A DNA stretch of 44,323 bases from an uncultured Caulobacter sp. GTDB lineage: Bacteria > Pseudomonadota > Alphaproteobacteria > Caulobacterales > Caulobacteraceae. A program made the position numbers and the translations under genes. Below the pieces are notes generated by a model, which worked only from the letters and a program-made list of their open reading frames with translations, was not told the DNA's origin and made no database searches. Every line of letters begins with the position of its first letter. Within the stretch, counting starts at the first letter, position 1. Of the stretch, positions 15,529 through 24,145 are shown piece by piece. Location of the stretch: contig NZ_CALCDX010000030.1 of the NCBI RefSeq assembly GCF_937900395.1, forward strand, positions 1-44,323, in the 5' to 3' direction.

Positions 15529-16965
15529 ATGTTTCAGCGTCTGCGCAACGCCGTCTTGGTCCTCGCCCTCTGCGGCGCGGCCTCGCCCGCCGTCGCCTAC
15601 GACTCCAAGCCCTGGATCGAGGACGCGCGCCAGATCCGCGCCGCCCTGGGGTCGCGCTATCCGAATATCGACTGGTTGACGGTTGATCGGGGCGTTGACC
15701 TGGACGCGGCCTTCAAGGCGGTCGAGGGCGGGCTGGAGAAGGCCAGGTCGGACGCTGAGGCCAAGGCCCTGCTCGACCGCGCGCTCGCCAGTCTCGCCGA
15801 TGGTCACGTTCAGGTCGACTGGAGCCCCGTCGTGGCGGCGCCTGCGGCCACGGGGCCATCGGTCGCCGCGCCGCCCTGCGCGGACATCCGGCCTCAGCGC
15901 CAGCGACCGCCGGTCGCCTCGGGCCTGCCCGGCTGGACGCCGCTGGATACGGGTGAGGGCGCCCGCGAGTTTCCGGGGGGAATTGTCACCGTCGACGGCC
16001 GTAAGGTCGGCGTCGTGCAGATCGTGCTCTTCATGGCCGACCGCACGGTCTGCGAGGCCGCCGCCGCCGAGCTGAAGCACCCTCTCGACAAGCCTTGTGA
16101 CGATGACTGCTCGCGTCGTCTCGACCAGCACATGTATCAGCTGATGAGCGACCGCTTCGCCGCCCGGCTGGAGGCGATGAAGGCCGTCGGCGCCCAGGTG
16201 CTGGTGGTCGATCTGGCCGGCAACGGCGGCGGCCGCGAATGGGCCGAGGTCGCCGTGCGTCAGCTGAGCCCGCTGCGCCTGAAGAGCGCTCCGGTCCGCT
16301 TTGCGCGCTCGCCTCTGGCCGCCGAGAGCCTGGAGAGCCTGGCCCAGGACATCGAGGCCAATATCGGCGGGGAGAAGGGCGCGACGAAGGCCGCCCTGCT
16401 GCGCGAGGCCGCCGACCTGCGCGCCCGCGCCACGGAGGCCCGTCGGGTGTGCGATCCGGGCGCCGACGCGGCCTGTCCGCTGCTGATCGACGCCGGCTAC
16501 GGCAGCGGCGTCCGCGCGTCGGGCGATCCGGTCGCCCTGGCCGACAAGGCCTGGGGCCATTCGGTCTTTCAGCCCGCCAAGTGGTCGTGGCGCGAAGGCG
16601 TCTGGTCCGGACCGTTGATCGTGCTGGTCGACGGCAAGTCCGCCAGCGCCTCGGAAGAGTTCGCCGCCATTATTCAGGATAACAAGGCCGGTGTGATCCT
16701 GGGGGCCCCGACCCTGGGCGCGGGGTGCGGCCACGCCACGGGTCTGGGCCCGGTGGTGCTCAAGAACAGCGGCGGTCGCTTGTCGCTACCGGACTGCCTT
16801 CGCCTGCGCGCCGATGGCTCCAACGAAATCGGCGGCGTCGAGCCGGATGTGCTGGTCGGTTTCCGGGGGACGGACGGGCCAGCGCTGAAGACCCGCCGCC
16901 TGGCGCCGCGCCTGCCGGAGGCGGTGGCGAGGGCCGTGGCGCTGGCCGGGTCTAGAGGGCGCTGA
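15529..16965 (+). CDS. Secreted S41-family peptidase-like protein
   Basis: A 478-residue exported protein with a signal peptide ending near AAASPAVA (about residue 23). The N-terminal helical part includes a LASLADGHVQVDW segment typical of C-terminal processing peptidases. The S41 core has VVDLAGNGGGREWAEVAV and the catalytic block VDGKSASASEEFAAIIQDNK (about residues 368-388, with Ser and a later Lys as dyad) followed by GAPTLGAGCG. No clear PDZ domain is seen. Paired cysteines (near CDDDC, CDPGADAAC and GAGCG) suggest disulphides in the periplasm. It diverges from the esterase gene, and its 3' end overlaps that of the GH5 gene by 14 bases. Confidence 0.78.
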   Translation: MFQRLRNAVLVLALCGAASPAVAYDSKPWIEDARQIRAALGSRYPNIDWLTVDRGVDLDAAFKAVEGGLEKARSDAEAKALLDRALASLADGHVQVDWSPVVAAPAATGPSVAAPPCADIRPQRQRPPVASGLPGWTPLDTGEGAREFPGGIVTVDGRKVGVVQIVLFMADRTVCEAAAAELKHPLDKPCDDDCSRRLDQHMYQLMSDRFAARLEAMKAVGAQVLVVDLAGNGGGREWAEVAVRQLSPLRLKSAPVRFARSPLAAESLESLAQDIEANIGGEKGATKAALLREAADLRARATEARRVCDPGADAACPLLIDAGYGSGVRASGDPVALADKAWGHSVFQPAKWSWREGVWSGPLIVLVDGKSASASEEFAAIIQDNKAGVILGAPTLGAGCGHATGLGPVVLKNSGGRLSLPDCLRLRADGSNEIGGVEPDVLVGFRGTDGPALKTRRLAPRLPEAVARAVALAGSRGR

Positions 16966-18277
16966 CCGCCGCGGCGTGCTCGGCGATCACCGCCAGGGTG
17001 GAGGCGTCGGTGTCGAACACCCCATACAGGCCCTGCTCCTCCTGGGGCGGGTCGCCGACAAAGCTCTTGTCGCCAGCCGCGAACCAGGCGTCGGGATGCT
17101 GGGCGCGGCCCTCGCCGTTCCAGGCCCAGAAGTTGGTCCCCGCCGTCGGGCCGCCGGCCTTCATGTCCTCCAGCGCCAGGCCGTAGATCGTCCGATAAAA
17201 GCGGTCCTTGTCGGCCGTCGCCGAGCCGGGCGCGAAGGCGCGGGCCTCGCGGATCAGGCCGAACTCCTCGATGACCAGCGGCTTGCCCAGCTGGCGGGCG
17301 ATGGCGATGTGGCGGGCGACATAGTCGCGGCAGCGCGCCTCGCCGGCCTCGTAGGTCGCCGGCTGGTTCTTGGGATCGATCCAGCCCCAGTTATTGGGCC
17401 AGACGTGGGCGGTGACATAGTCGATCGTCGTTGGTCGGTGCGCATCGACCACGCAGGCCTCGCTCTCGAGACAGCCCTTCAGGCCCTCGCTGCCGGTGCA
17501 GACCAGGTGGCGCGGGTCCAGCGTCTTGATGATCGTGGAGGTGTCGCGGACCCACTGCTGGAAGGCCGCCATGTTGCGCTCGCCGAAGGCGGCGCTTCCG
17601 CCCGGGCGGGGCTCGTTGGCCAGCTGCCAGGCCATGATGGTGGGATCATCGCGATAGGCCTTGCCGGTGACGGTGTTCATCCGCCCGACCAGGCCGCGCA
17701 GATAACGCAGGAACAGGGCGTTGGCCTTGGCGTCGCCATAGAAGCGCGCCGCGTAGTCGGGGTATTCCGGCCACGGACGAGCTGGGTCGCCTTGCTGGAA
17801 CCAGGGCCCGTTCCCGACCCAGTTCAGATAGGCCGGCATGCCGCCCGACCAGTCCCAGAAGTTGTTGACGTAGATCACCGCCTTCATGTCGCGCTTGGCC
17901 ATCTCGGCCAGCAGGACGTCGAGGCCCTTCAGCAGCTCCTGGCGATAGACGCCCGGCTCCTCCTGGAAGGTCGGCGACACCGCGGCCTTGGCCGGCGAGC
18001 GCTCGCCCGCGCCCAGTACCCGCAGGTTGGCGACGCCCAGGCTCTTGAGCCGATCCAGCTCGCGCCTCAGCCGCTCAACATCGCCGAACGCCGCCGACGC
18101 GCCCAGCCAGGCGCCGTACCAGAGGTTCGCGCCCGCGAAGCGATAGGGCTTGCCGTCGAGCGCGAGGCGGCCGTCGCGGACCGTGACGAAGCCCTTGGCG
18201 CTTGGCGCGGGCTTGGCGGCCGCCCCCAGCGCGGGCAGGGCGGCGGCCAGAATGAGGTCACGGCGCGACAGGCGCAT
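16952..18277 (-). CDS. GH5-type endo-beta-mannanase/glycosidase, exported
   Basis: A 441-residue glycoside hydrolase of the GH5 (mannan endo-1,4-beta-mannosidase-like) type. The N-terminus has a twin-arginine motif (SRRDLILAAA) and a signal region, so it acts in the periplasm or outside the cell. The TIM-barrel shows the acid/base Glu in MAWQLANEPRP (about residue 221) and the nucleophile Glu in PLVIEEFGL (about 337). The WNW aromatic pocket (GTNFWAWNGEG) is near 385. Family members hydrolyse mannans or related beta-1,4-glycans, but exact specificity cannot be read from sequence. It lies convergent with the S41 gene. Confidence 0.85.
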   Translation of the reverse strand: MRLSRRDLILAAALPALGAAAKPAPSAKGFVTVRDGRLALDGKPYRFAGANLWYGAWLGASAAFGDVERLRRELDRLKSLGVANLRVLGAGERSPAKAAVSPTFQEEPGVYRQELLKGLDVLLAEMAKRDMKAVIYVNNFWDWSGGMPAYLNWVGNGPWFQQGDPARPWPEYPDYAARFYGDAKANALFLRYLRGLVGRMNTVTGKAYRDDPTIMAWQLANEPRPGGSAAFGERNMAAFQQWVRDTSTIIKTLDPRHLVCTGSEGLKGCLESEACVVDAHRPTTIDYVTAHVWPNNWGWIDPKNQPATYEAGEARCRDYVARHIAIARQLGKPLVIEEFGLIREARAFAPGSATADKDRFYRTIYGLALEDMKAGGPTAGTNFWAWNGEGRAQHPDAWFAAGDKSFVGDPPQEEQGLYGVFDTDASTLAVIAEHAAAVSAL

Positions 18278-18347
18278 GTCGAAGCTCCCCCCTGAAGTCG
18301 AGGAAGCTTAGGCCGCGCCCGTCGCGGTTGTGAAGCGCGCCTTGGTC

Positions 18348-21300
18348 TTACAGGTTCAGCAGCGCCGGATCGCCGCCCTGGGCGGTGATGTTGACGCTGA
18401 GCGCCCGCTCGACCGCGAAGCGCAGCAGGGCGTGCGGACCGCCGGCCTTGGGGCCGGTGCCCGACAGGCCCTCGCCGCCGAACGGCTGCACGCCGACGAC
18501 CGCGCCGGTCATCGAGCGGTTGACGTAGGCGTTGCCGGCCGGGACCAGGCGCTGGACGTCGGCCGCGAAGCTCTCGATCCGCGAGTGGATCCCCAGGGTC
18601 AGGCCGTAGCGGCGGGCCGCGAGGGCGCCGGCGACCTGCTCGAGGTCCTCGGGCTTGTAGCGGACGACGTGCAGCACCGGGCCGAACACCTCGCGCTCCA
18701 GGAAGTCGGCGGCGGGGATCTCGGCCAGGACCGGCGCGAAGAACGTCCCGCCAGCCGGGGCGGCGAGGGCGTGCAGCACCTTGGCCTCGCGCTTCAGGCG
18801 CTCCAGGTGCTTGTCGAGGGCGGTCTTGGCCTCGGCGTCGATGACCGGGCCGACTTCGGTGACGGCCAGGGCCGGATCGCCCAGAACCAGCGCGTCCATC
18901 GCGCCCTTCAGGCCCTCGATGATGTGGTCGGCGGTGTCGTGCGGCAGGAACAGCAGGCGTAGGGCCGAGCAGCGCTGGCCGGCCGAGCCGAACGCGCTGA
19001 CGATCACGTCGTCGATCACCTGTTCGCGCTGAGCCGTCGTGTCGACGAACATGCCGTTGAGGCCGCCGGTCTCGGCGATGAACGGGACGATCGGGCCCTG
19101 CCTTTGGGCGAGAGTCTGGTTGATCCGCCAGGCGGTGTCGGTGCCGCCGGTGAAGGCGACGCCGTCCAGGCCCTCGTGCGCGACCAGGGCCGCGCCCACC
19201 GTCTCGCCACGACCCGGCAGCAGGGCCAGCAGGCGCGGGTCCAGGCCGGCGGCGTGATAGAGCTTCACGGCCTCATAGGCGATCAGCGGGGTCTGCTCGG
19301 CGGGCTTGGCCAGCACCGCGTTGCCGGCCGCGAGGGCGGCGGCGATCTGGCCGGTGAAGATGGCCAGCGGGAAGTTCCATGGGCTGATGCAGACGAAGAC
19401 GCCGCGGCCAGCCAGACGCAGGCTGTTGGTCTCGCCGACCGGGCCCTTCAGCACGTCGGCGTCGCCGAACTGGTCCTCGGCCAGCACCGCGTAGTAGCGG
19501 CAGAAGTCGACGGCCTCGCGGACCTCGGCGATGCCGTCGCTCAGCGTCTTGCCGGCCTCGCGCGCCAGGATGGCGATCAGGCGCTCGATATTGGCCTCCA
19601 GCGCGTCGGCCATGGCGCGGAGCACCTGGGCGCGGGCCGCGCCGCCGGCGCGGTCCCAGGCCGGTTGCGCGGCGCGGGCCAGGCGGAACGCCTCGTCGAT
19701 CTGCGGCAGCTGGGCCTCGGAGACGGCGCCGACCACGCGGCCCTCGTCGGCCGGGGCGATCACCGGCAGCGGCGGCGTGCCGACGGCCAGCTTGCCGCCG
19801 ACCAGCGGACCGGCCGACAGGGTCTCGGCGTCGATGGCGACGATGGCGGCGGAGAGGCGCTCGCGATCGGCCTTCACCGACAGGTCGAGGCCGGCGCTGT
19901 TCTGGCGGCGTGGGCCGTAGACGTGGATCGGCGTCGGGATCTTGGCGTGACGGTCGGGGTGGGCCTCGACCACGTCGATCGGGTCGGTGACGACCTTCTC
20001 GACCGGCACCCGCTCGTCGAGCAGGGCGTGGACGAACGAGGTGTTGGCGCCGTTCTCAAGCAGGCGGCGAACGAGGTAGGGCAGTAGGTCCTCGTGACCG
20101 CCAACCGGAGCGTAGGCCCGCAGGGTGATGCCATCATAGAGGTCGTCAGCAGCCTTGTAGAGCGCCTCGCCCATGCCATGCAGGCGCTGGTGCTCGATGC
20201 GCACGCCGGCGTTCTTGGCCATGCGGACCACGGCCGCCAGGGTGTGGGCGTTGTGGGTGGCGAATTGGGCGTAGAGGCCCGGCGCGGCGTCGATCAGGGC
20301 CTTGGCGTTGACCAGGTACGACAGGTCGGTGGCCGGCTTGGTCGTATAGACCGGATAGTCCGGACGGCCGGCGACCTGGGCGCGCTTGATCTCGCTGTCC
20401 CAATAGGCGCCCTTGACCAGGCGGACCATCAGACGGCGACCGGTCGCTTCCGACAGGGCGCGGAGGCGGGCGATGACCTCGCCGCAGCGCTTCTGGTAGG
20501 CCTGGACGGCCAGGCCGAGGCCGGTCCAGCCGGCGAGCTCGGGCTCGCGGCACAGCTTGTCCAGCAGCTTCAGCGACAGGGCCAGGCGATCGGCCTCTTC
20601 GGCGTCGATCGTGAAGTTGATATTGTAGCGGGCGGCGATCAGGGCCAGGCGCAGGGTGCGCGGATAGAGCTCCGCCCACACGCGGTCTTCTTGGGTGGCT
20701 TCGTAGCGCGGGCACAGGGCCGACAGCTTGACCGAGACGCCGTGGCCCTTCTCGGGACCGGCGCCGTTCGACAGCTTGCCGACGGTGGTGATCGCGTCGG
20801 CATAGGCCTTTTCATAGCGCTCGGCGTCGGCGGCGGTGCGGGCGCCTTCGCCCAGCATATCGAACGAGCACATGGTGTCTTCGTTCGCCGCGCGCTTGAT
20901 GGCGGCCTCGATCGTGCGGCCGAGGACGAACTGCTCGCCCATGATGCGGATGGCCTGGCCGACGGCGGCGCGGATCACCGGCTCGCCCAGGCGCCCGGCC
21001 AGCTTCTTGATGAAGCCGGGCAGGTCCTTCTGGGCCTCGGCGTCGGGCTCGACGATCTTGCCGGTCAGCATCAGGCCCCAGGTCGAGGCGTTGACGAACA
21101 GGCTGTCGGAGCCGCCCAGGTGCGAGGCCCAGTCCGCCGAGCCGATCTTCTCGGCGATCAGCTTGTCGCGGGTGTCGTCGTCGGGCGTGCGCAGCAGGGC
21201 CTCGGCCAGGCACATCAAGGCGAGACCTTCGCGGGTGCCCAGCGAGAACTCCTGCAGGAAGCTTTCGACCACGCCCTGCTTGCGGACGCTGCGGCGGGCG

Positions 21301-21443
21301 CCGCGCACCAGCGCCTCGGCCTCGGCGCGGACGGCGGCGCGGTCCTCGCTGGAGAGCGGCGCGGAGGCCAGCAGGTCGGCGATCACGGCGGCTTCGTCGC
21401 GATACTTGCCGTCGTCGAGGCTATCCCAATTCATCGCGGGCAT
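18348..21443 (-). CDS. putA: Bifunctional proline dehydrogenase / L-glutamate-gamma-semialdehyde dehydrogenase
   Basis: A 1,031-residue enzyme that oxidises proline to pyrroline-5-carboxylate with FAD, then to glutamate with NAD+, channelling the intermediate. The proline dehydrogenase barrel spans about residues 170-460 (MVRLVKGAYWDSEIKRAQVA; RIEHQRLHGMGEAL). The aldehyde dehydrogenase domain spans about 530-1,000: the catalytic Cys lies in SAGQRCSALRLLF (about 824), the general-base Glu in IAETGGLNGM, and FVCISPWNFPLAIFTGQIAA is the cofactor-binding stretch. There is no N-terminal ribbon-helix-helix DNA-binding domain, so it is not its own repressor. Control is expected from the divergent Lrp-family gene at 21847. 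A second ATG three codons in is an equally good start. Confidence 0.96.
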   Translation of the reverse strand: MPAMNWDSLDDGKYRDEAAVIADLLASAPLSSEDRAAVRAEAEALVRGARRSVRKQGVVESFLQEFSLGTREGLALMCLAEALLRTPDDDTRDKLIAEKIGSADWASHLGGSDSLFVNASTWGLMLTGKIVEPDAEAQKDLPGFIKKLAGRLGEPVIRAAVGQAIRIMGEQFVLGRTIEAAIKRAANEDTMCSFDMLGEGARTAADAERYEKAYADAITTVGKLSNGAGPEKGHGVSVKLSALCPRYEATQEDRVWAELYPRTLRLALIAARYNINFTIDAEEADRLALSLKLLDKLCREPELAGWTGLGLAVQAYQKRCGEVIARLRALSEATGRRLMVRLVKGAYWDSEIKRAQVAGRPDYPVYTTKPATDLSYLVNAKALIDAAPGLYAQFATHNAHTLAAVVRMAKNAGVRIEHQRLHGMGEALYKAADDLYDGITLRAYAPVGGHEDLLPYLVRRLLENGANTSFVHALLDERVPVEKVVTDPIDVVEAHPDRHAKIPTPIHVYGPRRQNSAGLDLSVKADRERLSAAIVAIDAETLSAGPLVGGKLAVGTPPLPVIAPADEGRVVGAVSEAQLPQIDEAFRLARAAQPAWDRAGGAARAQVLRAMADALEANIERLIAILAREAGKTLSDGIAEVREAVDFCRYYAVLAEDQFGDADVLKGPVGETNSLRLAGRGVFVCISPWNFPLAIFTGQIAAALAAGNAVLAKPAEQTPLIAYEAVKLYHAAGLDPRLLALLPGRGETVGAALVAHEGLDGVAFTGGTDTAWRINQTLAQRQGPIVPFIAETGGLNGMFVDTTAQREQVIDDVIVSAFGSAGQRCSALRLLFLPHDTADHIIEGLKGAMDALVLGDPALAVTEVGPVIDAEAKTALDKHLERLKREAKVLHALAAPAGGTFFAPVLAEIPAADFLEREVFGPVLHVVRYKPEDLEQVAGALAARRYGLTLGIHSRIESFAADVQRLVPAGNAYVNRSMTGAVVGVQPFGGEGLSGTGPKAGGPHALLRFAVERALSVNITAQGGDPALLNL

Positions 21444-21491
21444 GGCGTTCCCTGAGGTTAGAATATCGTCGGTCTATCGCGACTTCCGCCA

Positions 21492-21507
21492 AAGGTGCTT
21501 CGTTTGT
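21492..21507 (+). promoter_or_regulatory. Candidate Lrp/PutR site, putA-proximal copy
   Basis: AAGGTGCTTCGTTTGT lies 49 bases before the putA start. It matches the copy at 21792-21807 in 15 of 16 positions and has the same orientation. Placement near the promoter of a gene beside an Lrp-family regulator suggests a binding site. Confidence 0.4.
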
Positions 21508-21609
21508 TGCGCGGCCGCGCCGTACGCCATTCGGCCAAGGAGCCGAAAATCATCGTCCGCTCCGGCGCGCGGGCGCTCGGCGACGAGGATGCTCTGGAAA
21601 TGGGGAGGG

Positions 21610-21651
21610 AGGAAGGGGCGCTGGTCGGGGAGACATGGAGCGCCCCTTCCT
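21610..21651. repeat. Inverted repeat with GGAAGGGGCG arms, copy 1
   Basis: Arms AGGAAGGGGCGCT and AGCGCCCCTTCCT are perfectly complementary over 13 bases with a 16-base loop. The ten-base core arm recurs at 22625-22669, so this is probably a small dispersed element and not a gene-specific terminator. Confidence 0.6.
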
Positions 21652-21791
21652 CTCTAGCGCGACGCCCGGTTAGGGGGAGAGGGGCGAGCGTCGCGACGTT
21701 CCGACGGCAAAGCCGCCCCACCGACGCCCTGAGGAGGAGGGGTTGGCGCGGGTGGGCTGGAACGATCGGGGGTGTAACGCTAAGCTTGTCG

Positions 21792-21807
21792 AAGGTGCTC
21801 CGTTTGT
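21792..21807 (+). promoter_or_regulatory. Candidate Lrp/PutR site, lrp-proximal copy
   Basis: AAGGTGCTCCGTTTGT lies 40 bases before the Lrp-family start and 300 bases from its partner at 21492. It could mediate autoregulation. Confidence 0.4.
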
Positions 21808-21846
21808 GAGCGCTAATTTTCGAAGCTTCTTCGGCAAAAAGGCGCC

Positions 21847-22314
21847 ATGGCCAGTTCCGCTCTAGACGACACCGATCGCCGACTACTCAGGGTTTTGCAG
21901 GCCGACGGACGCATCACCAACGCCGAGTTGGCCAAGCGCTGCAATCTCTCGCCGGCGGCCACGTTCGACCGTGTCCGGCGGCTGAGGGAGCGCGGCTACA
22001 TCACCGGCTACGCGGCGCTGCTGGATCCGGCCAAGGTCGACCGTGCGCTGCTGATCTTCGTGGAAGTGGTGCTGGAACGGACCACGGGCGAGACCTTCGA
22101 GGACTTCGCCGCGGCCGTGCGCCGTGCGCCCGAGGTTTTGGAATGCCACATGGTGGCCGGCGGCTTCGACTATCTGATCAAAGCGCGCGTGAAGGACATG
22201 GAGGCCTATCGCGGCTTCCTGGGCGACATCCTGGTCAAGATGCCGGGCGTGCGGGAGACCCGCACCTACGCCGTGCTCGAGGAGGTCAAGAGCACGGTTC
22301 AGCTGCCGCTTTAG
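21847..22314 (+). CDS. putR: Lrp/AsnC-family regulator, probable activator of putA
   Basis: A 155-residue regulator. Residues about 8-62 are the AsnC-type winged HTH (DTDRRLLRVLQADGRITNAE and LAKRCNLSPAATFDRVRRLR). Residues about 70-150 are the RAM effector domain (GGFDYLIKARVKDMEAYRGF, then MPGVRETRTYAVLEEV). Its divergent placement to putA is the classic arrangement of PutR-type activators, which respond to proline; function is inferred from this context. Its stop codon overlaps the stop of a convergent small gene by four bases. Confidence 0.9.
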   Translation: MASSALDDTDRRLLRVLQADGRITNAELAKRCNLSPAATFDRVRRLRERGYITGYAALLDPAKVDRALLIFVEVVLERTTGETFEDFAAAVRRAPEVLECHMVAGGFDYLIKARVKDMEAYRGFLGDILVKMPGVRETRTYAVLEEVKSTVQLPL

Positions 22315-22478
22315 CGGGAGGCGACGACCGTCGGGCTCGAAACGGGGCGGCCTGAAAGGTCGGTCGGTGCGACCACGGCGGAGACGATGGCGGTCAGGGC
22401 CAGCAGGCTGGCGAGCACGATACCGGCCGCCTGGGCGATGGGGTTCGGCGTTTGATCGTTCTTCGAACTCGTGGACAT
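22311..22478 (-). CDS. Small single-helix membrane protein, 55 residues
   Basis: The start at 22478 is preferred over longer in-frame starts because AGAGGTGACC precedes it and the extension looks non-coding. The peptide has a polar N-terminus (STSSKNDQTPNP), one membrane helix (about residues 14-34: IAQAAGIVLASLLALTAIVS) and a short polar tail. No family is recognised. It converges on the Lrp gene, overlapping by four bases. Confidence 0.55.
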   Translation of the reverse strand: MSTSSKNDQTPNPIAQAAGIVLASLLALTAIVSAVVAPTDLSGRPVSSPTVVASR

Positions 22479-22624
22479 GGTCACCTCTTCCGGCCTTGGC
22501 TTCTGCACGCGCGCGGAAACACCGTTAATGTGCAAACGTTTATCGAAGAGGGTTACCAAACGGTAATAAACGCCCGACCCCATCCCCGGATCGGGTCAGG
22601 CGTCGGTCTTCAGATTGAAGAGGA

Positions 22625-22669
22625 GGAAGGGGCGGCTCCCGGGAATGGGGGGAGGAGCGCGCCCCTTCC
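22625..22669. repeat. Inverted repeat with GGAAGGGGCG arms, copy 2
   Basis: GGAAGGGGCG (22625-22634) and CGCCCCTTCC (22660-22669) are the same ten-base arms as in copy 1 at 21611-21650, with a 25-base loop rich in G. It lies between the small membrane gene and nodT, a gap with no other gene. Confidence 0.55.
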
Positions 22670-22707
22670 GTTCGTCACCATCGGGGGGGGGGATGATGGT
22701 CGACGAA

Positions 22708-22731
22708 CTTCCCCGGAGGCTGCCGGGGAAG
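22708..22731 (-). terminator. Hairpin after nodT, possible terminator of the pump operon
   Basis: CTTCCCCGG and CCGGGGAAG form a perfect nine-pair stem with a six-base loop, about 10 bases after the nodT stop. No U-run follows on the minus strand, so termination may be Rho-assisted or the hairpin may only stabilise the mRNA end. Confidence 0.45.
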
Positions 22732-22739
22732 GCCTTGGC

Positions 22740-24143
22740 TCAGCGAACGGGCGCGCCGCCGCCGAGCGTTTTGTACAGGGTCACCAGGTTGGTGGCCCGA
22801 TCCAGGCGCGCCGAGATCAGACCCAGCTGGGCCGAGTACAGGGTGCGCTGGGCGTCCAGCAGAGTCAGGGCGCTGTCGACGCCCGCGTCCCGGCGCTGCT
22901 GCGACAGGCGCTCGCGATCGGTCGCGGCGGAGACGAGGCGCTCCTGGGCGGCCAGGCGATCGGAGACCGTCTGGCGGATCGACAGGGCGTCGGAGACCTC
23001 GCGGAAGGCCGTCTGAACGGTCTTTTCGTAGGTCGCCACCGCGATGTCGCGACCGGCCTTGGCGCTGTTCAGGTTGGCGACATTGGCGCCGCCGGCGAAG
23101 ATCGGCAGGCTGATCTGGGGCGTGAAGCTCCAGCTGCCGGTCCCGTTCTTGAACAGGTCGTTGAGGTCGCCGCTGGTCGCGCCGGTCGAGCCGGTCAGGC
23201 TGATGCGCGGGAAGAAGGCCGCCCGCGCCGCGCCGATATTGGCGTTGGCGCCTTGCAGGCTGTGCTCGGCCGACAGCACGTCCGGACGGCGCGCCAGGAC
23301 GTCGGACGGCAGGCCGGCCGGCAGGTCGGCCAGGATCTTGGCCGAGGACAGGTCGCCCGAAGGCAGCAGCTCGGCCGGGACCTCGCCGCCGGTCAGCAGC
23401 ACCAGGGCGTTGCGATCCTGGGCCACCTGGGCGGTGTAGGACGCCACGTCCGAACGGGCGGTCTCGGCCAGGGTCTCGGCGGTGCGCAGATCGAGCAGGG
23501 AGCCGACCCCGCCGTCGACCTGGCGACGGGTCAGGGCCAGGGACTCCTCGCGCGTGGCCAGGGTGCTCTCGGCCAGCGCCAGGCGGTCCTGATCGGCCGC
23601 GAGCGTCAGCCAGGCGTTGGCCGTCTCGGCGATCAGGCTGATCCGGGTGGCGCGCGCGGTCTCCTCGGTGGCGAAGAAGCTCTGCAGCGCCTGCTGGTTC
23701 AGGCTGCGGACGCGGCCGAACAGGTCCAGTTCATAGGCGGTGAAGCCGATGGTGGCGCTATAGGTCTCGGTCTCGATCGCCCGGCCCGTCTGTGAGACCG
23801 CGGCCGGCGTGCGGCCGCGCTGCTCGCTGAGCACGCCGTTGATCGACGGGAACAGGGTCGAACGCTGGACGCCGTACTGGGCGCGGGCGCGCTCGATGTT
23901 CAGCACCGCCACGCGCAGGTCGCGGTTCTGCTTCAGCGCCAGGTCGACCACGCCTTGCAGGCGGGGATCGACCAGCACCTGGCGCCAGTCGAGGTCGGCG
24001 GCCGTCACCGAGCCCGCGGGCTCGGCGGTCGGCGTGGACCAGGTCTGGGCCACCGGCAGGGTCGGGCGCTCGTACTTGGGCGCCAGGGTGCAGGCGCTGA
24101 CCGCCGTGGAGGCCAGCAGGATCAGGGTGAGATTACGGAACAT
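22740..24143 (-). CDS. nodT: Outer-membrane efflux channel, NodT family
   Basis: A 467-residue TolC-like outer-membrane factor that completes the tripartite pump. The N-terminus has a lipobox (TAVSAC, Cys near residue 18), as in NodT lipoproteins. Two repeats of the helical-barrel domain follow (about residues 60-250 and 270-460), with the family landmarks QVLVDPRLQGVVDLALKQNR, GFTAYELDLFGRVRSLN, VLARRPDVLSAEHSLQGANA and ARAAFFPRISLTGS. It starts two bases after the acrB stop, so the three pump genes form one operon ending here. Confidence 0.93.
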   Translation of the reverse strand: MFRNLTLILLASTAVSACTLAPKYERPTLPVAQTWSTPTAEPAGSVTAADLDWRQVLVDPRLQGVVDLALKQNRDLRVAVLNIERARAQYGVQRSTLFPSINGVLSEQRGRTPAAVSQTGRAIETETYSATIGFTAYELDLFGRVRSLNQQALQSFFATEETARATRISLIAETANAWLTLAADQDRLALAESTLATREESLALTRRQVDGGVGSLLDLRTAETLAETARSDVASYTAQVAQDRNALVLLTGGEVPAELLPSGDLSSAKILADLPAGLPSDVLARRPDVLSAEHSLQGANANIGAARAAFFPRISLTGSTGATSGDLNDLFKNGTGSWSFTPQISLPIFAGGANVANLNSAKAGRDIAVATYEKTVQTAFREVSDALSIRQTVSDRLAAQERLVSAATDRERLSQQRRDAGVDSALTLLDAQRTLYSAQLGLISARLDRATNLVTLYKTLGGGAPVR

Positions 24144-24145
24144 GA

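Larger units (their letters stand above)
21457..21846. other. putA-lrp intergenic region with no gene
   Basis: These 390 bases separate divergent putA and the Lrp-family gene. No convincing gene is present. It holds a 15/16-matching direct repeat near each start (21492-21507 and 21792-21807), an inverted repeat at 21610-21651, and GAAGCTTC close to the lrp start. Both promoters should lie here. Confidence 0.6.
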
